DNA of 32,834 bases from JAGOBX01 sp036733285 (GTDB lineage: Bacteria; JAGOBX01), in the NCBI GenBank assembly GCA_036733285.1, contig DAINAU010000019.1, forward strand, positions 1 through 32,834, written 5' to 3'. Below, one piece after another: positions 17,315 through 24,806 of the stretch (positions are counted from its first letter, which is position 1; each line of letters opens with the position of its first letter). Both the position numbers and the translations under genes were made by a program. The notes beneath the pieces were generated by a model. It saw only the letters and a list, made by a program, of their open reading frames with translations, was not told the DNA's origin and made no database searches.

Positions 17315-17767
17315 TTATTCAGTCTCCTCAATAAATAACGCTTTGTTCGGACAGGCGTCGACGCATGCCGGCGATTCTCTGTTTTCGCATAAATCGCATT
17401 TAATCGAATATTTTTCGCCCTTTTCAGTTTCTACCGCCGTTATCGCTCCGTTAGGACAAACCATAATGCAGCTCCAGCACCCAACGCACTTTTTCGAATC
17501 AAGTTTTATTATTCCGGTTTCGGTTTTTGTTATGGCTCCTGCGACGCAGGCTTTCAAGCATTCGGGCTCTTTACAGTTTCTGCAAGAATTCATAAATGAA
17601 ACGGAATCTCTCCTCGCGACTTTATTGCGGGAACGTAATTTATAATTCTTATCGATAAATAAAAAATTTTCAATTTCGTCGCCATGCGCTAAAGAACAAA
17701 CAACCGCGCATAGTCCGCAGGAAACGCAAAATTCCCGATTGCATTTAATTCTTTTTACACCGTTCAT
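17315..17767 (-). CDS. Four-cluster [4Fe-4S] ferredoxin subunit (CooF/HycB type)
   Basis: An electron-transfer protein of 150 residues with four cysteine groups: CVSCGLCAVVC near residue 14, CRNCKEPECLKAC, CVGCWSCIMVCP, and CDLCENRESPACVDACP. This spacing matches the CooF/HycB/DmsB ferredoxin-like subunits and allows up to four [4Fe-4S] clusters. The start has AAGGA about 8 bases upstream. It lies between the synthase core and the flavoprotein and very likely wires one to the other. CooF-like naming alone does not imply a CO dehydrogenase; none is nearby. Confidence 0.9.
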   Translation of the reverse strand: MNGVKRIKCNREFCVSCGLCAVVCSLAHGDEIENFLFIDKNYKLRSRNKVARRDSVSFMNSCRNCKEPECLKACVAGAITKTETGIIKLDSKKCVGCWSCIMVCPNGAITAVETEKGEKYSIKCDLCENRESPACVDACPNKALFIEETE

Positions 17768-17813
17768 TTAATTATTCCTTAGTTCAAAAAATATAAAAAA
17801 GCTTACGCATAAA

Positions 17814-19340
17814 TCAACTGCCCGCCTGTTTAACGCCGAGTATGGCGTTTTCTTCAGCCGTTAATCCTATCGACCTCAATCTTATTCGCGAGCCTCTTAA
17901 ACTTTCAATAGAATTAATCCCGAGAGAGCCGAGAACGTCCTTAATTTCAAGCGACCATGCTCTAATTAAATTATATAATCTTTTTTTAACGATATCAGGA
18001 TTCAATCTTTTTGAAAGCAGCGGATTATTAGTCGTAATTCCCCATGCGCATAATCCCGTATGACATTGCTGACATAACGTGCAACCCGCGGCAAGCAGAA
18101 TTGGCGTTCCGATATATACCGCGTCTGCGCCAAGCGTTATTGCTTTCAATACGTCGGCGGCGTTTCTGAATCCGCCTGCCGCTATCAGAGAAATTTTATT
18201 TCTTAATTTTTCTTTTCTTAATCTTTCGTCTACCGCCGCAAGCGCAAGCGCTATCGGTATTCCAACGTGATCCCTGATAATCTTCGGAGTTGCTCCCGTG
18301 CCGCCGCGAAAACCGTCGATAACTATAACATCGGCTCCGGCGTAAGCTATTCCGCTTGCAATCGCCGCAATATTATGAACCGCCGATACTTTGACAAAAA
18401 CAGGTTTAGAATAATTAACGGCTTCTTTTATAGCATAGATTAATTGCCTTAAATCTTCGATTGAATAAATATCATGATGCGGGGCAGGCGATATTGCGTC
18501 GGTTCCCTCCGGTATCATTCTGGTTTCAGAAATCGAATAAGTTACTTTTTCACCCGGCAAATGTCCGCCGATTCCGGGTTTTGCTCCCTGACCGATTTTT
18601 ATTTCCACAGCGGCTCCGAAATTCAAATAATCGACGTCCACTCCAAATCTGCCGGAAGCGCATTGAACTATAGTGTTTCCGGAAAAACTCCGCAAATCTT
18701 TATGAAGACCGCCTTCTCCCGTATTCCAGCATATCCCGAGTTCTTTCGACGCCTCCGCAAGCGCTTTTTGCAAATTCAAATTTATTGAACCGTAAGACAT
18801 AGCTGAAAATAAAACCGGAACGTTTAATTTAATATGCGGAGAAAATTTTTTTGATAATTTGTAACCGGTTCCGGAAGCCGGTTCAATTTGCAAACTGTCG
18901 CTATGAGAGCCTATATAGGTTCTTAACTCCATCGGTTCTCTTAAAGGATCAATAGGAGGATTTGTAACCTGACAGGCGTCAAACAATAAATGATCCCAAT
19001 ATATTCTATATTCTTTGTCGTTGCCGGCTCCGGTCAATAAAATGCATCCTGTTTCAGCCTGTTTGTATAAATCCGTTATATGTTCTTTTGACCAGTTTGC
19101 ATTTGCTCTAAACGGAGATTCCTTAAATTTAATCTCTATCGCATTAGTGGGACAAAACACAGCGCATCTCTGGCAGCCGACGCATTTCGTATCGTCGTTA
19201 ACCACGATATTATTGTCTTCGTTAAAAAAAGTCGAACTAAAAGAACATTGATTAACGCAGACTTTACATCTGACACATTTCGCATCGTCCCTTAACACTT
19301 TAAAATTACAAAATGTTTCGTAATAATTTTTATTTAACAT
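17814..19340 (-). CDS. Glutamate synthase FMN/Fe-S core with N-terminal ferredoxin domain
   Basis: A 508-residue protein matching the archaeal-type (split) glutamate synthase central domain. Residues 22-32 and 53-63 form two [4Fe-4S] motifs (CVRCKVCVNQC, CVGCQRCAVFC). The FMN/2-oxoglutarate barrel follows, with GEGGLHKDL, IGQGAKPGIGGHLPG, VIDGFRGGTGATP and the phosphate-binding IAAGGF. The [3Fe-4S] cysteines are in CTLCQQCHTGLC at about 420-431. It converts 2-oxoglutarate plus ammonia to glutamate using ferredoxin electrons. First gene of the operon, with a promoter at 19433-19461 and GGAG just before the ATG. It lacks both the amidotransferase, which is a separate gene, and the GXGXG domain. 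Confidence 0.92.
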   Translation of the reverse strand: MLNKNYYETFCNFKVLRDDAKCVRCKVCVNQCSFSSTFFNEDNNIVVNDDTKCVGCQRCAVFCPTNAIEIKFKESPFRANANWSKEHITDLYKQAETGCILLTGAGNDKEYRIYWDHLLFDACQVTNPPIDPLREPMELRTYIGSHSDSLQIEPASGTGYKLSKKFSPHIKLNVPVLFSAMSYGSINLNLQKALAEASKELGICWNTGEGGLHKDLRSFSGNTIVQCASGRFGVDVDYLNFGAAVEIKIGQGAKPGIGGHLPGEKVTYSISETRMIPEGTDAISPAPHHDIYSIEDLRQLIYAIKEAVNYSKPVFVKVSAVHNIAAIASGIAYAGADVIVIDGFRGGTGATPKIIRDHVGIPIALALAAVDERLRKEKLRNKISLIAAGGFRNAADVLKAITLGADAVYIGTPILLAAGCTLCQQCHTGLCAWGITTNNPLLSKRLNPDIVKKRLYNLIRAWSLEIKDVLGSLGINSIESLRGSRIRLRSIGLTAEENAILGVKQAGS

Positions 19341-19432
19341 AAATCTCCGTCCAAATAAATTTCATTATAATTAATCGATAAGACGTATTATCCAAAAAAA
19401 TCGCAGTAATATTAAAACCGAACTATGACGGT

Positions 19433-19461
19433 ATTTTATAAAACAATGAAATGTTTGTCAA
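19433..19461 (-). promoter_or_regulatory. Promoter of the glutamate synthase operon
   Basis: On the minus strand, TTGACA (19461-19456), a 17-base spacer, TAAAAT (19438-19433). The expected start near 19426 leaves a leader of about 86 bases before the ATG at 19340. The spacing and -10 sequence are the same as at 23442-23470. Confidence 0.65.
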
Positions 19462-19531
19462 TATTTATAAAAATAATATTTTTGCGCAATCGTATTTTAT
19501 ATTATTGCAGTTTTATTTTATTGTATTTTTT

Positions 19532-19558
19532 GAAAAAAGGTTTTTCCGGCGTTTTTTC
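19532..19558 (-). terminator. Weak candidate terminator after the MoxR gene
   Basis: On the minus strand, GAAAAAA and TTTTTTC pair around a GC-containing loop some 33 bases beyond the stop codon, and AT-rich sequence follows. The stem is short and A/T only. Confidence 0.3.
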
Positions 19559-19590
19559 TTAGCGAGTTAACCCCTTGCGCATTTGCAAAA

Positions 19591-20577
19591 TTAAGGCACT
19601 TGAATATTATCAAGAATCTTATCAATTATACAATCCGCCGTAATATTTTCTGCTTCGGCTTCGTATGTCAATATAATTCTGTGCCGCATAACGTCGAGAC
19701 ATATTGATTTAATATCTTCCGGAATAACAAAATTCCTGTTTGCCATAAAAGCCGACGTTTTAGCAAGCAAAGCTAAAGAAATCCCGGCTCTTGGAGAAGC
19801 TCCGAATTCGATAAATTTTTTTAATTCGGATAATCCGTAATTTTCAGGATTTCGCGAAGCGTCTATGATATTAACTATATATTCGTCTATTTTCGGATCA
19901 GTATAGACTTTAGAAATCAATTTTTTTATAACGTTTATTTTTTCAATATCGGCGATTTTTGAAATTGAAAATTTTGCGCCCAACCCTTCATCGTATTCGG
20001 AGGCAGCCGTTTCCCTCGCTATTTTCAAAATATTAATTTCATCCGGTCTATCCGGATAATTAACTTTTAATTTCATCATAAATCTGTCTATTTGGGCTTC
20101 CGGCAAAGGATAAGTCCCTTCCTGTTCAATAGGATTTTGCGTGGCAAGAACCAAAAACGGGTCGGGTAAATTGTATGTTTCTTTGCCTATAGTAACTTGT
20201 TTTTCCTGCATAGCTTCAAGCAAAGCCGATTGAACTTTTGCCGGAGCTCTGTTAATTTCATCAGCGAGAATAATATTTGCAAAAACCGGTCCTTTATTAA
20301 CCGCGAATTCGCCGTCGCGTTGGTTGTAAATAAGAGTTCCAATTAAATCCGCAGGAAGCAAGTCCGGAGTGAATTGAATTCTTTGAAATTTTGCGCCTAT
20401 ACATTCCGCTATTGTTTTTACTATGGATGTTTTTCCAAGTCCGGGAACGCCTTCGATAAGGATATGCCCTGAACTTAACATTCCCGATATTATTCTCGAA
20501 ATTATCAGATCCTGTCCCGATATTTTTTTTTTGATTTCAGAAAATAGATTTGTAAAAAACGCGCCGTTTGTTTCCAT
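19591..20577 (-). CDS. MoxR-type AAA+ ATPase
   Basis: A 328-residue chaperone-like ATPase of the MoxR family, which usually assists maturation of a partner with a von Willebrand or DUF58 domain. Walker A GVPGLGKT is at residues 43-50, the Walker B region ADEINRAPAKVQSALLEAM follows, then ATQNPIEQEGTYPLPEAQ with sensor 1 and the linker before the C-terminal lid. ATG 20577 is chosen over an upstream in-frame TTG (20607) because it sits one base after the stop of the preceding gene (TGATATG), a coupling geometry; there is no clear Shine-Dalgarno. No DUF58 or VWA gene is adjacent, so its client is unknown. Confidence 0.88.
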   Translation of the reverse strand: METNGAFFTNLFSEIKKKISGQDLIISRIISGMLSSGHILIEGVPGLGKTSIVKTIAECIGAKFQRIQFTPDLLPADLIGTLIYNQRDGEFAVNKGPVFANIILADEINRAPAKVQSALLEAMQEKQVTIGKETYNLPDPFLVLATQNPIEQEGTYPLPEAQIDRFMMKLKVNYPDRPDEINILKIARETAASEYDEGLGAKFSISKIADIEKINVIKKLISKVYTDPKIDEYIVNIIDASRNPENYGLSELKKFIEFGASPRAGISLALLAKTSAFMANRNFVIPEDIKSICLDVMRHRIILTYEAEAENITADCIIDKILDNIQVP

Positions 20578-20578
20578 A

Positions 20579-21466
20579 TCAATAGGGGATTCTTTTAAAC
20601 GGGTCAAACGGACTAACCGCTTTTTGAGTTAAATAATTTTTATAGCTTTTAATATTTCTATCCTGCAAATGATCGAATATCATCGGCGAGTTTGAACCGT
20701 AAGTTATTTTTTTTATAGGGTCGGGATCAAGTTCGGCATAAATGATTTCTTCCGCCCCTCTGGCAAGCGCAAGTTTTTGAGCAATAGGGGACACTATCAT
20801 ACTATGACCAAAATAACAGCTTTTTGAAGCGTCTAATCCGACGGCGTTCACCGATACCATATAAATATGATTATCGTATGCGCGCGCCATATTAGTCATT
20901 TCCCAGATTTCATAACTTCTTAGAAGAGCCGAAGGTCTGGCAATAATATTTGCGCCTTTAATAGCTAATATTCTTGATAATTCCGGAAAATCGCCGTCAT
21001 AACATATTATCATCCCGACTTTCCCGAAATTTGTATTGAAAACCGGAATATCGTTTCCCGGAGTTGTCCAGCCGCCGCCGGAAGCGCGTTCGACTGGAAA
21101 CGGATGGGTTTTACTGTAATATCCTATTATTCCCTCTTTTGGTCCGATGAGAAAAGAACTGTTATAGATTATATTCTTTTTTGAGCCGCGTTGATACGTA
21201 GGTATCGCGCAATAAGATTTTGTCTTTGCGGAAATCTTGATGAAAGGATTTAAAATATCATCGATATTTTCAGGAAGCAAACCGTAAAAATCTTTAACCG
21301 GCATCGCGGGATTAAAACCTGTAGTTATAGTTTCCGGAAAAACCACTAAATCAGGTTTAGATTCTTTAACCGCTCTATTATACCACTCAAGACATTTTTC
21401 TATGTTAGCTTTTATGGAATTCGGTTCAATGGCAATTTGAATTCCTGCGGCTGTTATTTTTTTCAT
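20579..21466 (-). CDS. Carbon-nitrogen hydrolase (nitrilase superfamily amidase)
   Basis: A 295-residue member of the nitrilase/amidase superfamily that cleaves a non-peptide C-N bond in some small amide. The triad is intact: Glu45 in VVFPETITTGF, Lys119 in YYSKTHPFPVE and Cys155 in GMIICYDGDFPELSR. The downstream sequence MARAYDNHIYMVSVNAVG is typical of the family. I cannot tell the substrate; an omega-amidase, carbamoylputrescine hydrolase or aliphatic amidase is possible. Its stop is coupled to the MoxR start. The upstream gap of about 210 bases contains a family A repeat copy, so the promoter, not identified, would lie there. Confidence 0.88.
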   Translation of the reverse strand: MKKITAAGIQIAIEPNSIKANIEKCLEWYNRAVKESKPDLVVFPETITTGFNPAMPVKDFYGLLPENIDDILNPFIKISAKTKSYCAIPTYQRGSKKNIIYNSSFLIGPKEGIIGYYSKTHPFPVERASGGGWTTPGNDIPVFNTNFGKVGMIICYDGDFPELSRILAIKGANIIARPSALLRSYEIWEMTNMARAYDNHIYMVSVNAVGLDASKSCYFGHSMIVSPIAQKLALARGAEEIIYAELDPDPIKKITYGSNSPMIFDHLQDRNIKSYKNYLTQKAVSPFDPFKRIPY

Positions 21467-21546
21467 AATCAGTCAACTCCATAAAAAATTTAAACTTACC
21501 AAACAAAATAAAACAGAATGTTTTTTTACCAAAAACCGATTTAGAA

Positions 21547-21612
21547 AATTGAAAACTATTCAAATGCTGGAAATTACTTGCTTTTGACAATTTTTCAATC
21601 GCAAAAAATCAA
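21547..21612. repeat. Dispersed foldback repeat, family A, diverged copy 4
   Basis: The central part resembles the loop and right inner arm of the 14574-14701 element: TTACTTGCTTTTGACAATTT here against ATACTTGTTTTAGACAATTT there. A partial complementary left arm (GAAAATTGAAAACTATTCAAA) precedes it. The outer arms are not recognisable, so this is a decayed or partial copy. Confidence 0.4.
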
Positions 21613-21680
21613 GGATTAGAAAAACTTCGCTACGCAAACGACTGCGTTTCCAAAATTCATTCTAAGTTTTCCTATTAAAA

Positions 21681-23390
21681 TCACATCTCAAGAATTTTCA
21701 AAACGTCTTCTTCCATTTTTTTAGCTTCAGGCGATAATTCATCTTTCTTCTTTACTCTCGCTTTAGCTTCATCCGAATCAGCATCGCCAAACATAGCCTC
21801 GTCGTCGCTTTTTAACAATTCGTCTAATTCGTCTATCTCTTCGTTTATATCGGTTTCGTCTTCGTCTTGGTTTAAAAGTTCGGTTAGGATGTCTGTAGAA
21901 ATAGGTTCTCTGCTTAATTTTCTAACAGGTTTAGAAGGCTCAATGACATCTGCCGCGGCTTTTGATGCGTCGTTGTCTTTTGATGCCGCGTCAATGCCAG
22001 ACTCAGCCGAGGATAAAGTATCGATAGATTTGAAGTCAAGTCCTTTATCCAATCCGGTAATTCCGGATTCGGATTTAATTTCATCTAAATTTTCTTTAAG
22101 TAAATCATCGAGCCCGTCAAGCTCTTTTTCTATATTTAAATCGTCGATTGGTTCTTCTTGTTTCTGTATGACGGCATTTTTATATTCGTCTATTATATCT
22201 TCGTCATTTTTTTTTGAGGGTTGGGATTGCGCTGTTATTTCTTGAATTTCATCGGAAGTTGTTTTTAAATCGTTAAGCAATTTTTCCACGTCGTCAATAG
22301 ATGAAACATTTTCCGGTTCTTGTTCGGCGGTTAAATCTAAACCTTCAATCTGAGTTTCAGCAAGAATTTTATTTATTTCGTCGTCTTCGCTTGCAGATGA
22401 TTTTAATAAACTTTCAATATCGTCGGCATTGTTAATTTCTGAGAGCGTATCAGCGACAGACTGATTTAACCCGTTGCCTGCTTCATCCAAAACGCTTGCG
22501 CCCGCTATCCCGCTTGCGTCCTCCATAGAATCTGCGCCCGCTATCCCGCTTGCGTCCTCCATAGAATCTGCGCCCGCTATCCCGCTTGCATCCTCCATAG
22601 AATCTGCGCCCGCTATCCCGCTTGCGTCCTCGGTAATATCTGCGCCCGCTATCCCGCCAATTACATTTCTTTCAGAAATATCATTATCAAAAGAATTCAG
22701 TGAACTTAATGATTCTTCATTTATCTCAGTATCTTCTTTCTTAGATTCCTGCGCAATTATATCTGTCATTATTTCATCAATTTCATCTGACGGTTCTTGC
22801 GTTAATCCAGTTTCTTCTAAATTAAATTTTTCATTTTCTACTGTTTTAGAAATATCTTTTAATTCAAATTCTTGATCTTCTGCCGATTTAGAAGATTCTT
22901 CCATTTTAAGTTCTTCGTCTTCTACTGATTTAGAAAATTCTTCTGAATTAAATTCGTGATTTTCAGTTGGCCTTACTTCCTCTATTTCAAATGCTTCGTT
23001 GGAATCATTTGAAGAAAATTCTATTTTATCATTATCCGCCGATAAATTCTGAATTGCAAAAGAATCATCGGTTTTTGAATCGTTATCTGTATCGGATAAG
23101 ACAAACGAATCCTCTGATTTATCGTCTTCAAATTCAAAAGCTTCCTCTGTTTCGCCGGTTTCAACCGAATCTTCAAATCCGGTATTTTTTAGTTCTTCGG
23201 ACAATTCCTCATTCGCGATTTCTTCGCCGTCCATTTTTTCGAATAAAAATAAAATAAAACCTAAACAAAATAAAACGCCGGCAGTAATAAGAGCCGCCGT
23301 ATTTTTAAAAAATAAAATTCCAATAGCGGCAATTATAAAAAGAACGCCGATGTTAATTTCAATTATTTTTTTTTTAGACCGGGTTTTCAT
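21681..23390 (-). CDS. Very acidic membrane-anchored protein with tandem 12-residue repeats, function unknown
   Basis: I do not recognise the family. Two hydrophobic segments lie in residues ~9-47 (IGVLFIIAAIGILFF and AALITAGVLFCLGFILFLF) after a basic start MKTRSKKK. The remaining ~520 residues are dominated by Glu, Asp and Ser and should be largely disordered. Five 12-residue units of the type GIAGADSMEDAS are encoded at 22498-22677 (period exactly 36 bases), and looser ~13-17-residue repeats (SKSVEDEE type) occur nearer the N terminus. The C terminus has charged helical stretches (SPEAKKMEEDVLKILEM). It could be a scaffold or adaptor with an acidic cytoplasmic tail. Start supported by the good promoter at 23442-23470. 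Confidence 0.72.
   Translation of the reverse strand: MKTRSKKKIIEINIGVLFIIAAIGILFFKNTAALITAGVLFCLGFILFLFEKMDGEEIANEELSEELKNTGFEDSVETGETEEAFEFEDDKSEDSFVLSDTDNDSKTDDSFAIQNLSADNDKIEFSSNDSNEAFEIEEVRPTENHEFNSEEFSKSVEDEELKMEESSKSAEDQEFELKDISKTVENEKFNLEETGLTQEPSDEIDEIMTDIIAQESKKEDTEINEESLSSLNSFDNDISERNVIGGIAGADITEDASGIAGADSMEDASGIAGADSMEDASGIAGADSMEDASGIAGASVLDEAGNGLNQSVADTLSEINNADDIESLLKSSASEDDEINKILAETQIEGLDLTAEQEPENVSSIDDVEKLLNDLKTTSDEIQEITAQSQPSKKNDEDIIDEYKNAVIQKQEEPIDDLNIEKELDGLDDLLKENLDEIKSESGITGLDKGLDFKSIDTLSSAESGIDAASKDNDASKAAADVIEPSKPVRKLSREPISTDILTELLNQDEDETDINEEIDELDELLKSDDEAMFGDADSDEAKARVKKKDELSPEAKKMEEDVLKILEM
22498..22677 (-). repeat. In-frame tandem repeat, five 36-bp units
   Basis: Unit starts fall at 22498, 22534, 22570, 22606 and 22642, each beginning GCGCCCGCTATCCCG on the plus strand. 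The middle three are nearly identical, differing for example in one GCG/GCA choice. The outer two diverge in their second half. The period is a multiple of three, so copy number can change without a frameshift. Confidence 0.92.
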
Positions 23391-23441
23391 TCTTTATCCT
23401 AAAAATTTATTAATAAAGTTTAATTGATTTTTTTATAAAAT

Positions 23442-23470
23442 ATTTTATATTTCAAATAATAAAATGTCAA
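23442..23470 (-). promoter_or_regulatory. Promoter of the acidic-repeat protein gene
   Basis: On the minus strand, TTGACA (23470-23465), a 17-base spacer and TAAAAT (23447-23442), giving a leader of roughly 45 bases. A second TTGACA on the plus strand at 23478-23483 makes the pair TGTCAA/TTGACA symmetrical, but its -10 toward 23512 is poor. Confidence 0.6.
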
Positions 23471-23511
23471 TATTAGTTTGACAATATTTTAATTTGTTTT
23501 GAGATTAAAAA

Positions 23512-24351
23512 ATGATAGGAAAACTTTTAGGCGGGGGAATAGGGTTTGCGCTCGGCGGACCGATAGGAGCTTTACTCGGGCTTGGTTTAGGATACGTTAT
23601 AGACGCTGAAAACAGAATTAATTCTTATGTCAAATGCGCCAAATGCGGAGAGATTTCCGACGCAGCGTCCGAATACTGTAATTATTGCGGTTCTCGATTT
23701 CAGAATAAAAATACGAATGCGGATTATCCAAAAGATTTTTCCGGAAATAACGAAACTGTCCAACAAACTGCGTTCATAACAATTTTAATAGCATTATGCG
23801 CAAAAATGGCGCTTGCCGACGGAAAAGTGGACGGAGGCGAGGTCAGAGTCGTAAAAGATTTTTTTAAAAATCAACTTAACGCAGACGACGCTTCCCTTGA
23901 TAAAGTAAAACTAATATTTAAAGAAGCAATTAATTCTTCGCATAATACGGATAATTTGTTGATTCAATGGAAATCCCTTTCAAATCCTCAATTAGACTTG
24001 GAACTATTAAACTTATTATATAAAATCGCTTTATCCGATAATAATTTTCATATTGCCGAGCGGGAAATAATCGATAAAGTCGTCGTCTTACTGGAAATCT
24101 CTGAAACCCGCCACAATCAGATTAAAAGTTTATATATAAATTCCGCAGACCAATATTACGAAATTCTTGGAGTGTCGCCGCAAGCGGACGATAAAGAAAT
24201 AAAAAAAGCTTACAGAACTCTCGTAACCCAATATCATCCCGATAAACTTGTGTCAAAAGGTTTGCCCGAAGATATGATAAAATTTGCCACTGAAAAAATG
24301 AACAAAATTAATGAAGCGTATGAAGAACTCAAAAAAAAAAGAAAATTCTAA
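23512..24351 (+). CDS. Glycine-zipper / zinc-ribbon / TerB / J-domain protein (DjlA-like)
   Basis: A 279-residue co-chaperone candidate with an unusual order of parts. Residues 2-30 are a glycine-zipper segment (GGGIGFALGGPIGALLGLG) that could insert in or lie on the membrane. A zinc ribbon follows (CAKCGEISDAASEYCNYCG, four cysteines). A TerB-like helical domain occupies ~85-205 (KMALADGKVDGGEVRVV). The J domain is at the C terminus (~215-279) with the DnaK-activating HPD in QYHPDKL near 241-244. TerB plus J is the DjlA arrangement; the zinc ribbon is not in classical DjlA. It is probably transcribed with the next two genes, since the following frame overlaps its end by 32-41 bases. Confidence 0.87.
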   Translation: MIGKLLGGGIGFALGGPIGALLGLGLGYVIDAENRINSYVKCAKCGEISDAASEYCNYCGSRFQNKNTNADYPKDFSGNNETVQQTAFITILIALCAKMALADGKVDGGEVRVVKDFFKNQLNADDASLDKVKLIFKEAINSSHNTDNLLIQWKSLSNPQLDLELLNLLYKIALSDNNFHIAEREIIDKVVVLLEISETRHNQIKSLYINSADQYYEILGVSPQADDKEIKKAYRTLVTQYHPDKLVSKGLPEDMIKFATEKMNKINEAYEELKKKRKF

Positions 24352-24799
24352 TCCGAATAATAATTTACGGAACGAAGGAGTTTTACATCCTCCGGTTTTA
24401 AAAAGCCCGGATATTTCTTTTTTTGAAGATACCGCTCCGAAACCTTTATTCAACCAAGAACAATTATTTTCAAAAAAAATAATACTTCTTCAAAGATGCT
24501 ATCTTGGAAGCGCCGAAAAAAATCTTGAAAGCATTGATAATTTTTTTCGTTCCATATTGCAAACCGAATTATTTCCTTCTCAAATTCTTTTGATTAGAGA
24601 CGCGGTAAAACTCGCTTCTTTATACGATTCTTCAATATACAGATTACAGACTCTTGAAAAATTCAACGTTAAGATTCTCGTTGAAAAAGAAGCTCTTCTC
24701 GAATATGAACTCGCGCATAAATGTTCCGCCGGTATTCCAGTAGAGTTTGAAGATATAGTTTCAGTTATTATGTCCAGTAAAGACGTTTTAAGTCTTTAA
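24320..24799 (+). CDS. DsrE/YedF-like protein lacking the usual cysteines
   Basis: About 159 residues. After a charged, probably disordered N terminus (~45 residues), residues ~50-159 follow the DsrE-like pattern seen in YedF-type proteins of selenium and sulfur metabolism: KIILLQRCYLGSAE, then PSQILLIRDAVKLA, LEKFNVKILVEKEALLEY, and EDIVSVIMSSKDVLSL. Where such proteins carry a CGTC-type cysteine loop after GVxI, this one has VEKEA, so sulfur or selenium transfer chemistry is unlikely. The start is uncertain: ATG 24320 or 24311; both overlap the J-protein gene. It ends 7 bases before the radical-SAM gene. The assignment is by pattern from memory and needs a profile search. Confidence 0.55.
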   Translation: MKNSKKKENSNPNNNLRNEGVLHPPVLKSPDISFFEDTAPKPLFNQEQLFSKKIILLQRCYLGSAEKNLESIDNFFRSILQTELFPSQILLIRDAVKLASLYDSSIYRLQTLEKFNVKILVEKEALLEYELAHKCSAGIPVEFEDIVSVIMSSKDVLSL

Positions 24800-24806
24800 G
24801 AAGATT

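Noticed and set aside
17315..17767. Carbon monoxide dehydrogenase electron carrier (CooF) as a specific call
   Set aside because: The cysteine pattern fits CooF-like ferredoxins, but no CooS is nearby and the operon is for glutamate synthase.
22498..22677. CRISPR array suggested by regular 36-bp spacing
   Set aside because: The units abut with no variable spacers, lie in frame within a gene, and encode a protein repeat.
22474..22875. Plus-strand open frame with repeats opposite the acidic protein
   Set aside because: It is the mirror of the 36-bp repeat coding region; the minus-strand frame has the promoter, full length and membrane segments.
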